From Homarus americanus (lineage: Eukaryota > Arthropoda > Malacostraca > Decapoda > Nephropidae): a stretch of 64,000 nucleotides of DNA. The translations under genes were made by a program, and so were the position numbers. Numbering within the stretch: the stretch's first letter is position 1; each line of letters opens with the position of its first letter. Of the stretch, positions 12,668 to 23,919 are shown one piece after another. The stretch is from contig NW_024720711.1 in NCBI RefSeq assembly GCF_018991925.1, positions 6,072,528 to 6,136,527 of the forward strand, written 5' to 3'. The notes below the pieces were generated by a model. The model saw nothing but the letters and a program-made list of their open reading frames with translations. It ran no database searches and was not told where the DNA came from.

Positions 12668-13975
12668 AAGCCAGGAAGCCTTACAGTTCTCCAAACGTGT
12701 AAAAGTAAATCAGAGAACACATCTGCATTTTCATTCACAATATATTGAAGAAAAAAAACACCCTGAATAAGTAACGCTTCTTGGAAAAATCTTGCCATGC
12801 TGAAGCAAACACTGTTACTCCAGCAGCCAACATTAATCTCCCAGGAATTTACTGAGGAGCAACGCAGGAGAGGTCGTGAGGGTCATGACGTGTTACAAAG
12901 GCTGAGAGGCACTGTCGCGACGCTCACACCCGGCCCCACAGCAGGTGAAAGAAGGGAAAGAAGATAAGCTCTTCTGAAGTCTATATTTGTTTTAAAAGCT
13001 GCCAATTCCCAAAACTATGATTGAATGAATGTCGCCCAATAAACCTGGCAGTTGAAGTACCATCCAAAATAACTGGAAGATTAGAGAGAAGTATCACATT
13101 GTACCAGAATCATCAAAAAAGCCCACAGACGTAGATGTACGGGAATTCACAATCAAGAGGAAGAGGCAGTTGTAAAGGCGCCAATCAAGAAGACACGTGA
13201 AAAGGTGCAGATTTTGACAGCAAGTAAGAAAGGAAGCGTCACAAGTGTTTTTTCGCGGCAATTAAAAGACAAGATGGGCAAGGATGTTTACTGCCGACGC
13301 GTGACTGTGAGAGCACACGGGTACAAAATGTCAACCAGGATTCGCCGAAAATAAAACCAAAAGGAAATGTCACGGGCGTCTGTCGCAGATTCGCCGCTTT
13401 AATTAAGGACGCAACATCAGAACTGTACCCAAGACTCGACAGCAACGAAGACAGGGAAGAAGTGACCGTGGCTGAAGACCTTTCGAAGTTGACACCAACA
13501 ACTTGAGAAACTTGGGAGAACACAAATGACTTAAGTTGACTGACCATTGCTTTAAAGCACCACAGCACAAACACACCCGAGACCTTCCATTTAGTGCAGA
13601 TCTCGTCCAGGAAGTTAAGGTAACTAACTAACTAACTTTCTCCTGACTTGCACTCCACCAACACTGCTGACTTAACACACTCACTCTCAAGTTGTAGATA
13701 CAATTTGCTGAAGCGTGGAGCAGTGGGGAGACTTGTGGAAATGCTTTCACCTAAACACTGGGGTGGGTTAACTTAATTAAGGTCCGGTAAGTCTCCTCCG
13801 TAAGAGTAAGCGATGAAAAAGAAGGGGAAATAAGAACAAGTAATAAGAAAAAGGAAAAGGGGGAGGATAATAATCATACCTGTTTTAGCATGCGTCCAGC
13901 ACACCAGCTGAGTGAAATATTAAAATTTATTGCCCAGACAACCTCGACTCCCTCTCTCCATTCTACCACTACTAA

Positions 13976-13978
<3 letters not shown>
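12665..13978. other. Unannotated intron sequence
   Basis: Mixed-composition sequence. A 111-codon minus frame at 13239-13574 has no recognisable domain, and no splice-supported exon was found. Confidence 0.4.

Positions 13979-14024
<46 letters not shown>
13979..14024. repeat. (CT)n microsatellite
   Basis: 23 CT units. Confidence 0.97.
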
Positions 14025-14027
<3 letters not shown>

Positions 14028-15350
14028 AAGTTTGTTCACCCGAAAGTTGAGTGATACCACCTTAGGATGTGAGAGCATTACCTTGGTTAAGAATATTACC
14101 TTAGGAAGTGAGAGCATTATTGAGTGAGAGTTTTACATCAAGAGGCGAGAATCAAGACACTCATGGATGACAAGCCTCGCCCCTGCCACTAACTGTATTC
14201 ACACCAAATTCCAAGAGCTTTTATCTTGCACTTTGAGATATGATGATTTAAAAAAAAAAAAGGAAATTCAGATTTGCTTTTTGATCATTGTGACCTTGAC
14301 ATCTGACTTATATAGAACCATTTTATTTATTTGGTATCTTCTGGGGGCCTCCACAGTTAATTCCTAATGAAGATTTAATTTGTCATACATGTAAACATAT
14401 TTTTGTCGACAAACATTTATTTTGGGAGTATTTTTTGGAGAAACGTGACGTCAGAGAAAAACATTAATTACATCTTCCAAAGAATTATGTATAATGTGAC
14501 AAGTCCCATTCTTCTACGATGCTGTGGCCCAGTTGTCAAAGAACGGGAACATGACATACAATCTCAATGTCAGAACCACAAAGCCAAGCTGACGTCTGGC
14601 ACAAAAATGCACATTAAATGCATCGAGCGTTTTAGTCTAACAAGCTGGCAACTACATCTCAATATTCAGGAAAGTTTTGAGAAGACAAGTCTTTACTATT
14701 TGGCTCAGCGGACAGACTTAAACACGGTCTTAATACTACGGCAAAGTGGGCAAATGAAGGTCTCGTTTACCTGGTGGCACCCTTGGCACTGACTGAGGCG
14801 TTGGTTCTTACTCCGAGTCATTATAACACACACACACACACACACGCGCGCGCAACAGTAGACAACAACAGTTAAAACTTCCCAGGTAACGCCGCTGTTG
14901 TCTTATATTTAGTGAGCTTCAACCACCAGGGTTATTAGACATCTGGCACACAAGTTTTAGCTTCTTATGACTGGTAACTTACTGAAGGCGGTACAAAACG
15001 TCACTTCAAGGGCGTCGCTTTATGATGTATTGACGTGTTTCAGCCGCCAGGGCCATAAACAAGGTCTCCTTCTACCCCAACAACAACTGTTAGAAATTAG
15101 GCAACACATATGGTGAGAGTGTTGAGGGTGAGGTAACAAAGATGGCGAGTACCTGGTGAAGCCCCCCCCCCCCCAGGGTACGACGAAACGCCGTAAAATT
15201 AGGACTGGAATTTAAAATTTTCCACACCGTGGGAAGCGGCTCCACCCCTCCCCCCTTGGGTGCTCTACTCCCTCGCCCAGTCAACATTCTTATTTCACAC
15301 TCTTAAAAGTTGACAGGTATGATAATGGCGTCCCTTTGTGAAGATAACAA
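14025..15350. other. Unannotated intron sequence with a short (CA)n(CG)n
   Basis: Contains (CA)n running into (CG)n at 14826-14852, a run of C at about 15163-15176, and a 129-codon plus frame at 14403-14792 without recognisable features. No gene is supported. Confidence 0.4.
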
Positions 15351-15351
15351 A

Positions 15352-15475
15352 TGATGATAACATATGAAATATTACACACTTTTTAAGGTGACACAATGAC
15401 GTCATTCTAGATGAAATATTACACAGTTTTTAAGGTGATACAGCAAGTCATTATTGATGAAATATTACAGTATAT
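15352..15475 (+). repeat. Imperfect roughly 60-bp tandem repeat
   Basis: GATGAAATATTACA followed by TTTTTAAGGTGA recurs about three times with substitutions. Confidence 0.6.
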
Positions 15476-16118
15476 GTAAAGGTAATATAAAGCACTTTAG
15501 TAAACCAAGATGTTATATATCACGTGAGAAATTGTGCACAGCGTGACGGTAACAAGAGGGAGAGTGAACAACACTTGTCCTGCACCTGCTGAGACTCGTG
15601 TACCTACTCATAGTCAACAGTGAGTCTGGCTGTTAGTACCTGTACAGTACCTGTTGTTTATTATCTGGTAACTTAATGACTGCCTTCGACAATTACAAAC
15701 AAGTGTCAATTTCATCAAGTGTCGTCCACTATGAACACATATTATAACCGTGACAGTTTTCGGGTTTATATCATACTTAAAGTGTCCACAGACTTACAAA
15801 ACCCCGGATAATATAAAGAAGGCGATACACGTGTGACGTGAGGCCCCGTAGGTCCGTTGCCCCTCCCTCCGACATGACTGACGCCGTGGGCTGAGTCCTA
15901 AGTGGAGTTTCAGCACCGGACATCTGAATGGCCACCACTTGGTTACCTAATTACCCTGTCCCTTCAAGTTATCAAAGGACCATTAGCGTACACACCGAGG
16001 GTCGAGGATTTGACGTAAGGCGTTTACAAGAGTCGATCTGAGGCGACCTGTTAAAACAAGACCGAGCGATCAAGGTGTACCCGAGGGAAACGCTTACCAT
16101 AACACACTCAGTCAACAC

Positions 16119-16222
16119 GGGGTGGGTGGGTGGGTGGGTGGGTGGGGGTGTGGGTGTGTGGGTAGGAACATAGGGGTGGGTAGGTGGGTAGGTGGTTGAA
16201 TGGGTATGTGGGTGAGTAGGTA
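16119..16222 (+). repeat. (GGGT)n-rich tract
   Basis: Tandem GGGT then GGGTGTGG and GTAGGTGG variants. The runs of three G make G-quadruplex folding possible on this strand. Confidence 0.85.
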
Positions 16223-16295
16223 GGGAAGGTAAGAACACGGGGGAGGGAGGGGGAAGTTACCCCTGATGCATATGGTGATCAATACTGACGCTCGT

Positions 16296-16297
<2 letters not shown>

Positions 16298-16353
<56 letters not shown>
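16298..16353. repeat. (TC)n microsatellite
   Basis: About 28 TC units. Confidence 0.97.
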
Positions 16354-16355
<2 letters not shown>

Positions 16356-16579
16356 ACCCATCCCTTCTTCCCTCCCTATTCCTACGTAAATCCCCATCAC
16401 TCACCTCCCCCTTGTATCTACCCTTATTCGCCTCTCCCTCTCACCCCTCTCTTCTCGTTTCCCATTTCTCTCTTACATCTTTATTCATTCCTATTCTCTA
16501 TCCCAAATACTTTTTCCTTTCTACCCTTTCTCCTCAGTTTGTTTCATCATTGCGCCTTCCATCCGAATTTACTGTTGTT

Positions 16580-16580
<1 letters not shown>

Positions 16581-16631
<51 letters not shown>
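16581..16631. repeat. (CT)n microsatellite
   Basis: About 25 CT units. The 230 bp between this and the previous array is pyrimidine-rich. Confidence 0.97.
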
Positions 16632-16635
<4 letters not shown>

Positions 16636-16669
16636 CAGGACACAACACACAATAACATCCCCGAAAAGA

Positions 16670-16946
16670 TATGTTCAATCCAAAATTTCCTTTATATTCC
16701 CCAAATCTCTGAAAGTTCTTCCCAAAACTTTTATTGCCACCTAAAAGTTCTTCCAAAAAAGTATTAAGCTCCTTTAAAGTTTCCCAGAAAAAAACATACG
16801 CTTTTTAAAAGTTCCCAGGAAAACGTTTCATGCTCTAAAAATTTCCCCCAAAAGTTTTAAGCGTCCTAATAATTGTCAGGAAAACGTTACAGTCTCCGTA
16901 AAAGTTCCAATGTTTCATGCTCCCAAATAATAATAATAATAATAAT
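16670..16946. repeat. Degenerate AAAGTTCCCAGGAAAACGTT-type repeats and (AAT)n
   Basis: Phrases of AAAAGTTC, CCAGGAAAACGTTTCATGCT and similar recur about every 35-45 bp, ending in (AAT)7. Confidence 0.6.
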
Positions 16947-17426
16947 TTCTTCCTTTAGTGGCGCCAAATTATCAAGACACATTTTTCTGGCGTTCTCCCG
17001 TGACCGTCTGAGAACCGGAGTGATGTGTGTGTGTGTGTGTAGGTGTGTGGGAAGGTGTTTTCCGCACACACACAGGCACACACCTCCCCCGCCGCCCATT
17101 CAGGAGAGGCTTCGTCTTGGTGCGGGTTAAAGATTTATACACATAGGAAGTGGAAAGAGTTGGTTAATTGACTTTTGTGGCGCGCATGAATCTTGGAGTA
17201 GCCGCCATCAACATAAAGCTGAGGTGTTGGGGCCCTGCCTGCTGCTCTGGCCATGGTCGGGACACACACACACACACACACACGACTGAGTTAGTATGGG
17301 TTGTGGAGTAGTTTGGTTTGGTGTGGTGTGAGGGTGTGGTGTGGTGTGAGGGTGTGGTGTGAGGGTGTGGTGATGGGGGTTGGTCTTGTCTTACACCATT
17401 TCCCCAATATCTTCCCCTACACCTAC

Positions 17427-17555
17427 CTGGACGATCTTGGTCATCTCAGAGACGTCAATCACGCCGTTACCGTCCACGTCATACATACGGAAGGCCCACT
17501 TGAGCTTCTCCTCAGGCGTACCCGCACTCGTCACGTCGATGGCCAGCAAGAACTC
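17427..17555 (-). CDS. NCS-like gene, exon C (end of EF2, complete EF3)
   Basis: This 129-bp exon encodes 43 residues in phase 0. It opens with [10 protein letters not shown], whose first Glu closes the EF2 calcium loop. Residues 15-25 ([11 protein letters not shown]) form the conserved linker helix. The EF3 loop is Asp26-Glu37 ([12 protein letters not shown]), with canonical ligands at positions 1, 3, 5 and 12. It ends MTKIVQ and continues directly into AIYDMLG of the last exon. The acceptor is CCCCCTACAG and the donor is CAG|GTAGGT. Codon use is GC-rich in contrast to the surrounding repeats, as expected for a constrained exon. Confidence 0.95.
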
Positions 17556-17629
17556 CTGTAGGGGGAAGACAGAAGGAGGTTAGCATCTACATCTTGACTA
17601 TATTAACACAGGAAGAATCATCGTGAAAC

Positions 17630-17812
17630 CTCCATATAACGGATCTAACGGACTAATTTCTTATATATAACCCGTTAGAAGAAAGTTTCATATTTTAACG
17701 AACTTTGATCTAACGGACTAATTTCTTACATATAATCCGTTAGAAGGAATTTTCGTATATAACGGACTTTAACGGACTAATCTCACACAGTTCGATAAAT
17801 AGAGGTTTTACT
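17630..17812. mobile_element. Tigger-like MITE candidate
   Basis: The left end reads GTGAAACCTCCATATAACG and the right end, on the minus strand, AGTAAAACCTCTATTTATCG: inverted ends of the AAACCTC-ATATAACG kind seen in pogo/Tigger elements. Two internal direct repeats of about 60 bp both begin GATCTAACGGACTAATTTCT. No coding capacity. Exact borders and a TA target duplication could not be fixed. Confidence 0.55.
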
Positions 17813-17999
17813 ACATATGGAACTCCTTTATAACCATCCAATGACAAACGCATGTACAGTAGCAGTCAAAATTCACCGGACACTTAGAAACATCTGATAT
17901 TGTGTTACATATTAGAAGTTAAGTCACATTACCATAAACAAACTCGTATAATACCAATAATACAGGAGTCATCACCTTATTTCTCTTTACCTATATGAT

Positions 18000-18155
18000 A
18001 CACCACTTAACACCACACTGTACTTACCACCACCACTTAGCACCATACTGTACTCACCACAACCACTTAACACCATACTGTACTCACCACGACCACTTAA
18101 CACCATACTGTACTCAACCACCACTTAGCACCATACTGTACTCACCACCACCACC
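18000..18155 (+). repeat. 30-bp minisatellite, about five copies
   Basis: Units contain CCACTTAACACCATACTGTA and CTCACCAC, with small variants. Confidence 0.85.
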
Positions 18156-18341
18156 AATCTTGATGTCCACCTTGGAAATCGGGTCCCTCCCTCCACCAAT
18201 CACATACCCCCACCCACCTCCCCACCCTACCCCATCCAACTACTATCCACTATCCACCCAAGGTCTATCATATACCACCAACCTTCCACCCACAACATAA
18301 TCTTCCATCCACCCACAAACCTTCCACCCACCCATCTATGC

Positions 18342-18343
<2 letters not shown>

Positions 18344-18372
<29 letters not shown>
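18344..18372. repeat. (GT)n microsatellite
   Basis: About 14 units. Confidence 0.95.
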
Positions 18373-18375
<3 letters not shown>

Positions 18376-19280
18376 AACAGTATATGCAGGTGTATCCAAG
18401 AGTGTAAATGTGTGTGTATTCGTGTTACCGAGTATGTGCGTAAGTGTATCCCAGAGTCGCTAATAGTGTGGGCAGGAGAGGACAGGGGGCAGCACCTCCA
18501 ACACATTGTTTACGTAATTGGACACCACAGACCTGATGACGTATTGACTGTTATATCACAGCATGACACAAAACTCGATCGGAAAGTTCTGTCAAGTGAA
18601 AGTGAGTCAAGAGTCGAGGATGAGTGGTGTGGGGTGAGTGGGGGTGTGTGGTGTGTGTGTGTGTGGGGTGAGTGGGGGTGTGGGGGTGTGGGGCTCTACA
18701 GCATTCAATCAAAAACCTGGGCAAAGATAAGCTGTACTAGGGTGACAGGGTGTGAGTAAGTGTGAGAAATTAACCACAACGAGCGTGACATAGCTTACAA
18801 GAGAGGTACTTGAGCGGACAATGTAAAAGGTTAAGACGAGAGACCTGTAGCCAGCCAGTGGTCATACTTCAGGGGTCGAGACAGGGGAAGGGCGTGAGGT
18901 ATGTGTCGTGTTTGTCTTGTGTCAATAAAGTGAAGGACTTGGTGGTGGTGACAAGGTGAGACGGGCGTAACAATGAGTTACTCTTTGTGTGTCGTGTCCC
19001 AGGGGATGCTGGTGGTGTTGGGTACGCGGTGTCAGGAGGCACCGAAGACACAACATTATTCTGTCTGTCTTTCTGTCTCTCTGTTTATCTGTCTTAACAC
19101 CTCACGCCACTACCACCACCTCCAGGGTAGGTTCACAGGTCCCCCCGTCATATCCTGAGTATGTAACAACACATCTTAATGGTCCACTTAAGCTACGACA
19201 CAGAGATGGCAGCAGAAATCTCGTTGAATAATATAAGAGAGATTATTTTAACTGGGTTTTTCTCCTAGAGAGAGGAATAA

Positions 19281-19392
19281 TTCATCGTTGGCTTCTCTAA
19301 CCCTGACATAATCGTTGGCTTCTCTAACCCTGACATAATCGTTGGCTTCTCTAACCCTGACATAATCGTTGGCTTCTCTAACCCTGACATAG
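19281..19392 (+). repeat. 27-bp tandem repeat, four copies
   Basis: Units carry TCGTTGGCTTCTCTAACCCT and GACATAA, essentially identical. Confidence 0.95.
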
Positions 19393-20183
19393 AGCACCAA
19401 TACATTATTACCTCGAGAAAGTATCGTAACTACACTGTATTCTCACTTCAAGGTACAGAGGCCTTATAGCTTTCCGTGGATCTCGTGTGAATGTTTGTAC
19501 AGTGTTATATATACAACATTGTCCTCCCTAAGTGACGTTTTTATTAGACTTTACAAGACATATTAGGAAACACACCTTGAGGAACACTGACTAGATGTGG
19601 TCTATTACCCGCGGTGTTTAAATACGTCTCTTGGAGCATCTACAGCACATGTAAACTCTTATTCACAATAAAAAACAAAAATAAATCCACTTAGGTATTT
19701 TTTTTTTTAGAATACAGATCCTGAGACACAGTGACTAGATGTGTTCCCTCAACTTAAGGTAAGTCAATAAAAATACTTCCCAATGTTTGAGTACACGAAC
19801 ACTAGCTCCTTCATTACGTCACATGGCCCGTCCGTCACTCTCACCAGGCAGACCGCCTCACCTTCCACCACCCAAAGTGACTCACCCAAACTTTTCTCCT
19901 TTTGACTGTGTTTGTGGCGCCGCTTCTCCTCCTCCTCCTCCACCACACACACAGCTAAGTTTCCATGCATGTTGCTCTGTGGTGGCGGAGGTGAGGATGT
20001 TAATGAAGGGTGGAGGAGGGGAAGGTGGAAGGAGTAGTGTGGAGGAGGGGAAGGGGGAGGGAGTAGGGTGGAGGATAAGGTGGAGGAAGTAACGTGGAGG
20101 GAGTAGAGAGGAAGGGACGAGAGTGGAAGGGCTGGAGGGTCTTGGAGCAAAAAGGGAAAGGACTACCACGATCACTTCACCAC

Positions 20184-20926
20184 TACCATACCGCCACCAC
20201 TCCAGTGCAAGCCCCAGCAGTCACAGTGGGTGCCCATCCTCTCCAGCTGGTGCAGCCTGCCAAACTCCTGGGTGTAACTATAGACAACAAACTGGACTGG
20301 AAGGCTCATGTAAATAATACAGTCAAGGCAGCCTCGTACCGTCTCTACATGCTACGACGACTTAGGTCACTTGGGACACCCACACCAGAGCTGAGGAGCA
20401 TCTACAATGCCTTTATTCTCACCAAACTAACGTATGCATCACCAGCCTGGTCGTCTTCTCTCAACTCCACCCAACAACGTCGGCTAGAGAAGGTACAGAA
20501 AAGGGCCTGCAGAATCATGCTCGGAGCAGAATACTCCGGCTACATCAACGCTCTCTCCACCCTGGAAATGCCATCCCTCAGTGACCTCCACCACCAAGCA
20601 CTGGAAAGGTTTGGCAGCCAACTAATGAACCACCCTCGTCATCGCCACCTCCTGCCACCGGCAGCCCCCCCACCCGCCTCGCGCAGTCCGCCACTACAAC
20701 AAAATTCAGCCCATAAGAGCCCGCACCGATAGATATAAGAACAGCACCATCCCATCTATTGTTAAAATAATAAACAACTCCTGATTTATGTACTGTACAG
20801 CCCTGTAAATGTATTCAATGCATATTATATCATTATGTCTAAATCAAATGTAAGTCTGTATATTTTCAGCCACCGGCTGCAACTCTATTAATAAACCGTT
20901 TATTATTATTATTATTATTATTATTA
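20184..20926 (+). mobile_element. 5'-truncated LINE (CR1/L2/Jockey-like) with microsatellite tail
   Basis: Coding remnant, short 3' UTR from about 20785, then a tail of (ATT)n at 20897-20926. This 3' structure, a short UTR ending in a simple repeat, is usual for CR1/L2-type LINEs. ATCACTTCACCAC occurs at 20171-20183 and again at 20929-20941, a possible 13-bp target duplication, though the surroundings are CAC-rich and chance is possible. Confidence 0.75.
20202..20784 (+). pseudogene. LINE reverse transcriptase C-terminal region, one frameshift
   Basis: From about 20250 the frame reads KLLGVTIDNKLDWKAHV, YMLRRLRSLGTP, TYASPAWSSSLNSTQQRRLE and KVQKRACRIMLG, the thumb and C-terminal segment of non-LTR reverse transcriptases of the Jockey/CR1 kind. 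After LLPPAAPPP a 1-base frame change in a C-rich stretch near 20670-20685 moves the reading to AVRHYNKIQPIRA and YKNSTIPSIVKIINNS, ending at a stop at 20782-20784. The YxDD catalytic region is absent. The copy is recently inactive by appearance, with only one visible lesion in this part. Confidence 0.85.
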
Positions 20927-21080
20927 CAATCACTTCACCACAACCACAATCACTACGCCACTACCACTTCACCACTACCATAATCACTACAGCACTACCA
21001 AAATACTACAACACTACAAACTAACATCAACCAACAACATCAACACCAACCAGTTATAAACCATTAAGAACAATGATTAT

Positions 21081-21612
21081 AAGGTAACAAAATGGTGGCG
21101 AAGGTGTGGCTATTGGGGGAGGATGGAGGCCATGTTAAAGTAGTAGTAGATGCGAGTGGTGGTAGTAGTAGATACGGGGAGAGAATTCAGAACGTTGATC
21201 AAGGCAGCTTCACTCCTCTAGTGTTCACAACCTCTGGTGGGGTGGGACCAAGTGCAAGAAGCTTCTACGCCAGACTCGCGGAGGTGCTATCCGAACAGAA
21301 GCAGCAGCCCAGTAGTTATGCTACAGCCTGGATGAGATGTCGACTGTCCTTCTCTCTCCTTCGATCTGCTTTGCTCTGCCTCAGGGGAACGAGAGCTTCG
21401 GCCCCAAAGCCGACAACAGTTGCAGATATTGACTATGAGGCAACAGTCACTGAATGACGCATAGATCTGCGGCTCAACTAACTCAACACAGCTAGGATGG
21501 CTACTTATGTAATAGGATATTTAATTTGAAGGTAATAAAATGGCGGCGAAGGTATGGCTATTGTGGGAGGCTGGAGGCCAAATTTAAAAATAAATAAGTA
21601 GTAGTAGTAGAT
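21081..21612 (+). repeat. About 70-bp direct repeats flanking the retroelement fragment
   Basis: 21081-21150 and 21529-21612 share AAGGTAA(C/T)AAAATGG, GGCGAAGGT, TGGCTATTG and GGAGGCCA, then TAGTAGTAGA, with about 15 percent differences. Confidence 0.75.
21092..21457 (+). pseudogene. Retroelement C-terminal fragment (family uncertain)
   Basis: The 121-codon frame contains VDQGSFTPLVFTTSGGVGPS, FYARLAEVLSEQ, WMRCRLSFSLLRSALLCLRG and TRAS. This F-T-P-L-V-F...G-G...F-Y-x-R-L-A...W-x-R-C-x-L-S-F-x-L-L-R-S-A pattern is one I recognise from C-termini of retroelement-derived proteins in marine invertebrates; I cannot name the clade. The first 20 or so residues lie in a flanking direct repeat and are probably not part of the original protein. 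Confidence 0.55.
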
Positions 21613-21830
21613 CATAACTCTTATATTCGTCACCAAACACTGAAGCATTTCCTGTACTGACTAAATAATCTCACGACTCATAAACCCAACACGTAATGTT
21701 TGTCTGTCAGCGTAATTGTGTGACCTATACGTTGACCAGCTCACTGCTGAAAGGTCACTGAAGGTCACCAGTCGTTCCAATGAAAATCCCTCTTCCTAGA
21801 ACAGCACTTACCGAAATTACTATCATTATC

Positions 21831-21831
<1 letters not shown>

Positions 21832-21917
<86 letters not shown>
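21832..21917. repeat. (ATT)n microsatellite
   Basis: Nearly pure ATT with one TTTT interruption. Confidence 0.97.
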
Positions 21918-21918
<1 letters not shown>

Positions 21919-21949
21919 CGTTCGAATGACCCCAGATGCACTTTCCTTT

Positions 21950-22186
21950 CCTAATCTAATCAAACCTAATCTACTCTAACCAATCCTAACCAAATCTAAA
22001 CTAACTAATCCTAAACTAACCAAACCAAACCAAATCTAACCATACATAATCAAATCAATCCTAACCTAACCTAATGTAACCTAATCAATCCTAAACTAAG
22101 CTAACCAATCCTAATGTACTCTACTCTACTCTAACCTAACCTAACCTAACCTAACCTAACCTAACCTAACCAAACCAAAACCTAGA
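21950..22186. repeat. Telomere-like (CCTAA)n interstitial tract
   Basis: Degenerate CTAAT/CCTAA/CTAAC units, with a pure (CTAAC)8 core at 22131-22171. TTAGG is the usual arthropod telomere unit. The degenerate part is on one side of the core. Confidence 0.9.
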
Positions 22187-22292
22187 ATATTTGAGCCTCA
22201 GATAAAAGTACCTAATCATTGTGAACTTCCATAATGCTGGTCTTATAACTTCTTTATAATGCTTTCCGGCTTTTACGACTTACAACTGTTCA

Positions 22293-22319
22293 AGAGAGAG
22301 AGAGAGAGAGAGAGAGAGA
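22293..22319. repeat. (GA)n microsatellite
   Basis: About 13 units. Confidence 0.95.
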
Positions 22320-22475
22320 CAACTTGCAACACCCCTAAAAAAAGTTATGGGCCAATCAACGTCGAGATGCTAAAAACCAGACCAATTAGGAAGAGGCTCG
22401 GTAGTGTTGGGTATTTGTAAGACTGTGAGATGAGGTGGTTAGGTGAGTGGTGATTGGTCAATAGGGTAGGGTAGT

Positions 22476-22488
<13 letters not shown>

Positions 22489-22523
<35 letters not shown>
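22489..22523. repeat. (GA)n microsatellite
   Basis: About 17 units. Confidence 0.95.
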
Positions 22524-22525
<2 letters not shown>

Positions 22526-22618
22526 CCTCCAGCCAGGTAAGTCGTGGCGGACTAATTAATCGACATTAATACGATTAGGACGAGGAAATCAGGCGTTAAG
22601 GTAGAGGACGAGCTGTGG

Positions 22619-22900
22619 TAGGTGTGGTGTGGCAGGTGTGGCGTGACAGGTGTGACGTGACAGGTGTGGCGTGACAGGTGTGGAGGACAGGGAGAGAAGG
22701 TCAGCTGGTCGTTGATTGGTGGTTAATATGAGAAAATCTGGATTTCACGGACAAAATTAACTACGGAAGGTGTGTTGGTGGAGGTGTGTTGGTGGTGGTG
22801 TGTTGGTGGTGGTGAAGGTCTGGTGGTAGTGTGGTGGTGGAGGTGTGGTCGCAGAGGTATGTTGGTACAGGTGCAGTGGTGGTGTGTTGGTACAGGTGTG
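22619..22900 (+). repeat. GGTGTGG-rich minisatellite tracts
   Basis: 22619-22683 repeats ACAGGTGTGGCGTG; 22765-22900 repeats GTGTTGGTGGTGGT irregularly. Confidence 0.7.
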
Positions 22901-23337
22901 GTGGAGAGGTGAATTAGGACGCCATTCACTCTTCCACAACTAGTAGTTAAGAGTCTTGTTCAACTAACTCTCAAGTAGTTGTCTCGTTAGTGAACTTCTC
23001 AACAACAAAAACATTCTCAGTGGAATTTTTTTCGGGGATACGATTATAATATATGGTACGAGAAAAAACAAACAAATTATCTCTCTCTTCATCCATCATC
23101 AATAACGTCACCTGCCACAACTTTCAACACAAAAACTCCTCGTGGCATATTTTCGGGGTTTACCTATAATCTAAATGACGGCTAAATTAAGTAATTAGCG
23201 CACCGTGTCCCTCTGCAGGTGATTACTGAAACTGGGTCAGCAGGGGGTCAGGAGTGAGTCAGCAGGCACACCGGGCGGCCCTGCTGACGCCAGTGATCAC
23301 GATAATGGCCTTCATATTGGCATAATCAGGCAATGGT

Positions 23338-23339
<2 letters not shown>

Positions 23340-23377
<38 letters not shown>
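23340..23377. repeat. (GA)n microsatellite
   Basis: About 19 units. Confidence 0.96.
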
Positions 23378-23380
<3 letters not shown>

Positions 23381-23778
23381 ACTATTATTATTATTATCAA
23401 TATCATAATTATGGGGTTCACATCGTTATAAGACACTAGTTAGTCAAAAATAAGTCACACTGGGTCATATTGGCTGGTCTTAAGCAAGTCACACTGGGTC
23501 ATATAGGCTGGGAAAACTTCAACATGAAATTGAAGCTGAATAATAAGAAGGAAAAAAAAAGAGCGGGGATATATTTACCTTTGTATAGACTTTCAGGACC
23601 TCGATTGGCGAAATTTTGAGAGAGAGTTTGAGAGTTATGCAATACCTGAGGTCACCTTCCCCGCCTCCCTCCCTCCCTCCCTCCCTCGTGAATCATAAAA
23701 AAAAAATACTTCCTTTATTGGGTAACATTATTCTTTAGCGTATAAGCTATTGATGAGGGAGGACAGGGAGGATTTTAA

Positions 23779-23919
<141 letters not shown>

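Larger units (their letters stand above)
4133..17426 (-). other. Intron between exons C and D
   Basis: A 13.3-kb intron with GTAGGT donor and CCACAG acceptor. Its half nearest exon D (4.1-9.7 kb) is AT-rich unique sequence with old transposon pieces. 4133-6205 and 7470-8200 hold nothing recognisable. Beyond the hAT element it becomes rich in CAC tracts, minisatellites and (CT)n/(GT)n. Confidence 0.85.

Noticed and set aside
13239..13574. 111-codon minus-strand ORF
   Set aside because: Ser/Val/Leu-rich without domain pattern; no splice or promoter support.
14403..14792. 129-codon plus-strand ORF
   Set aside because: No recognisable domain, ordinary AT-rich composition, length reachable by chance.
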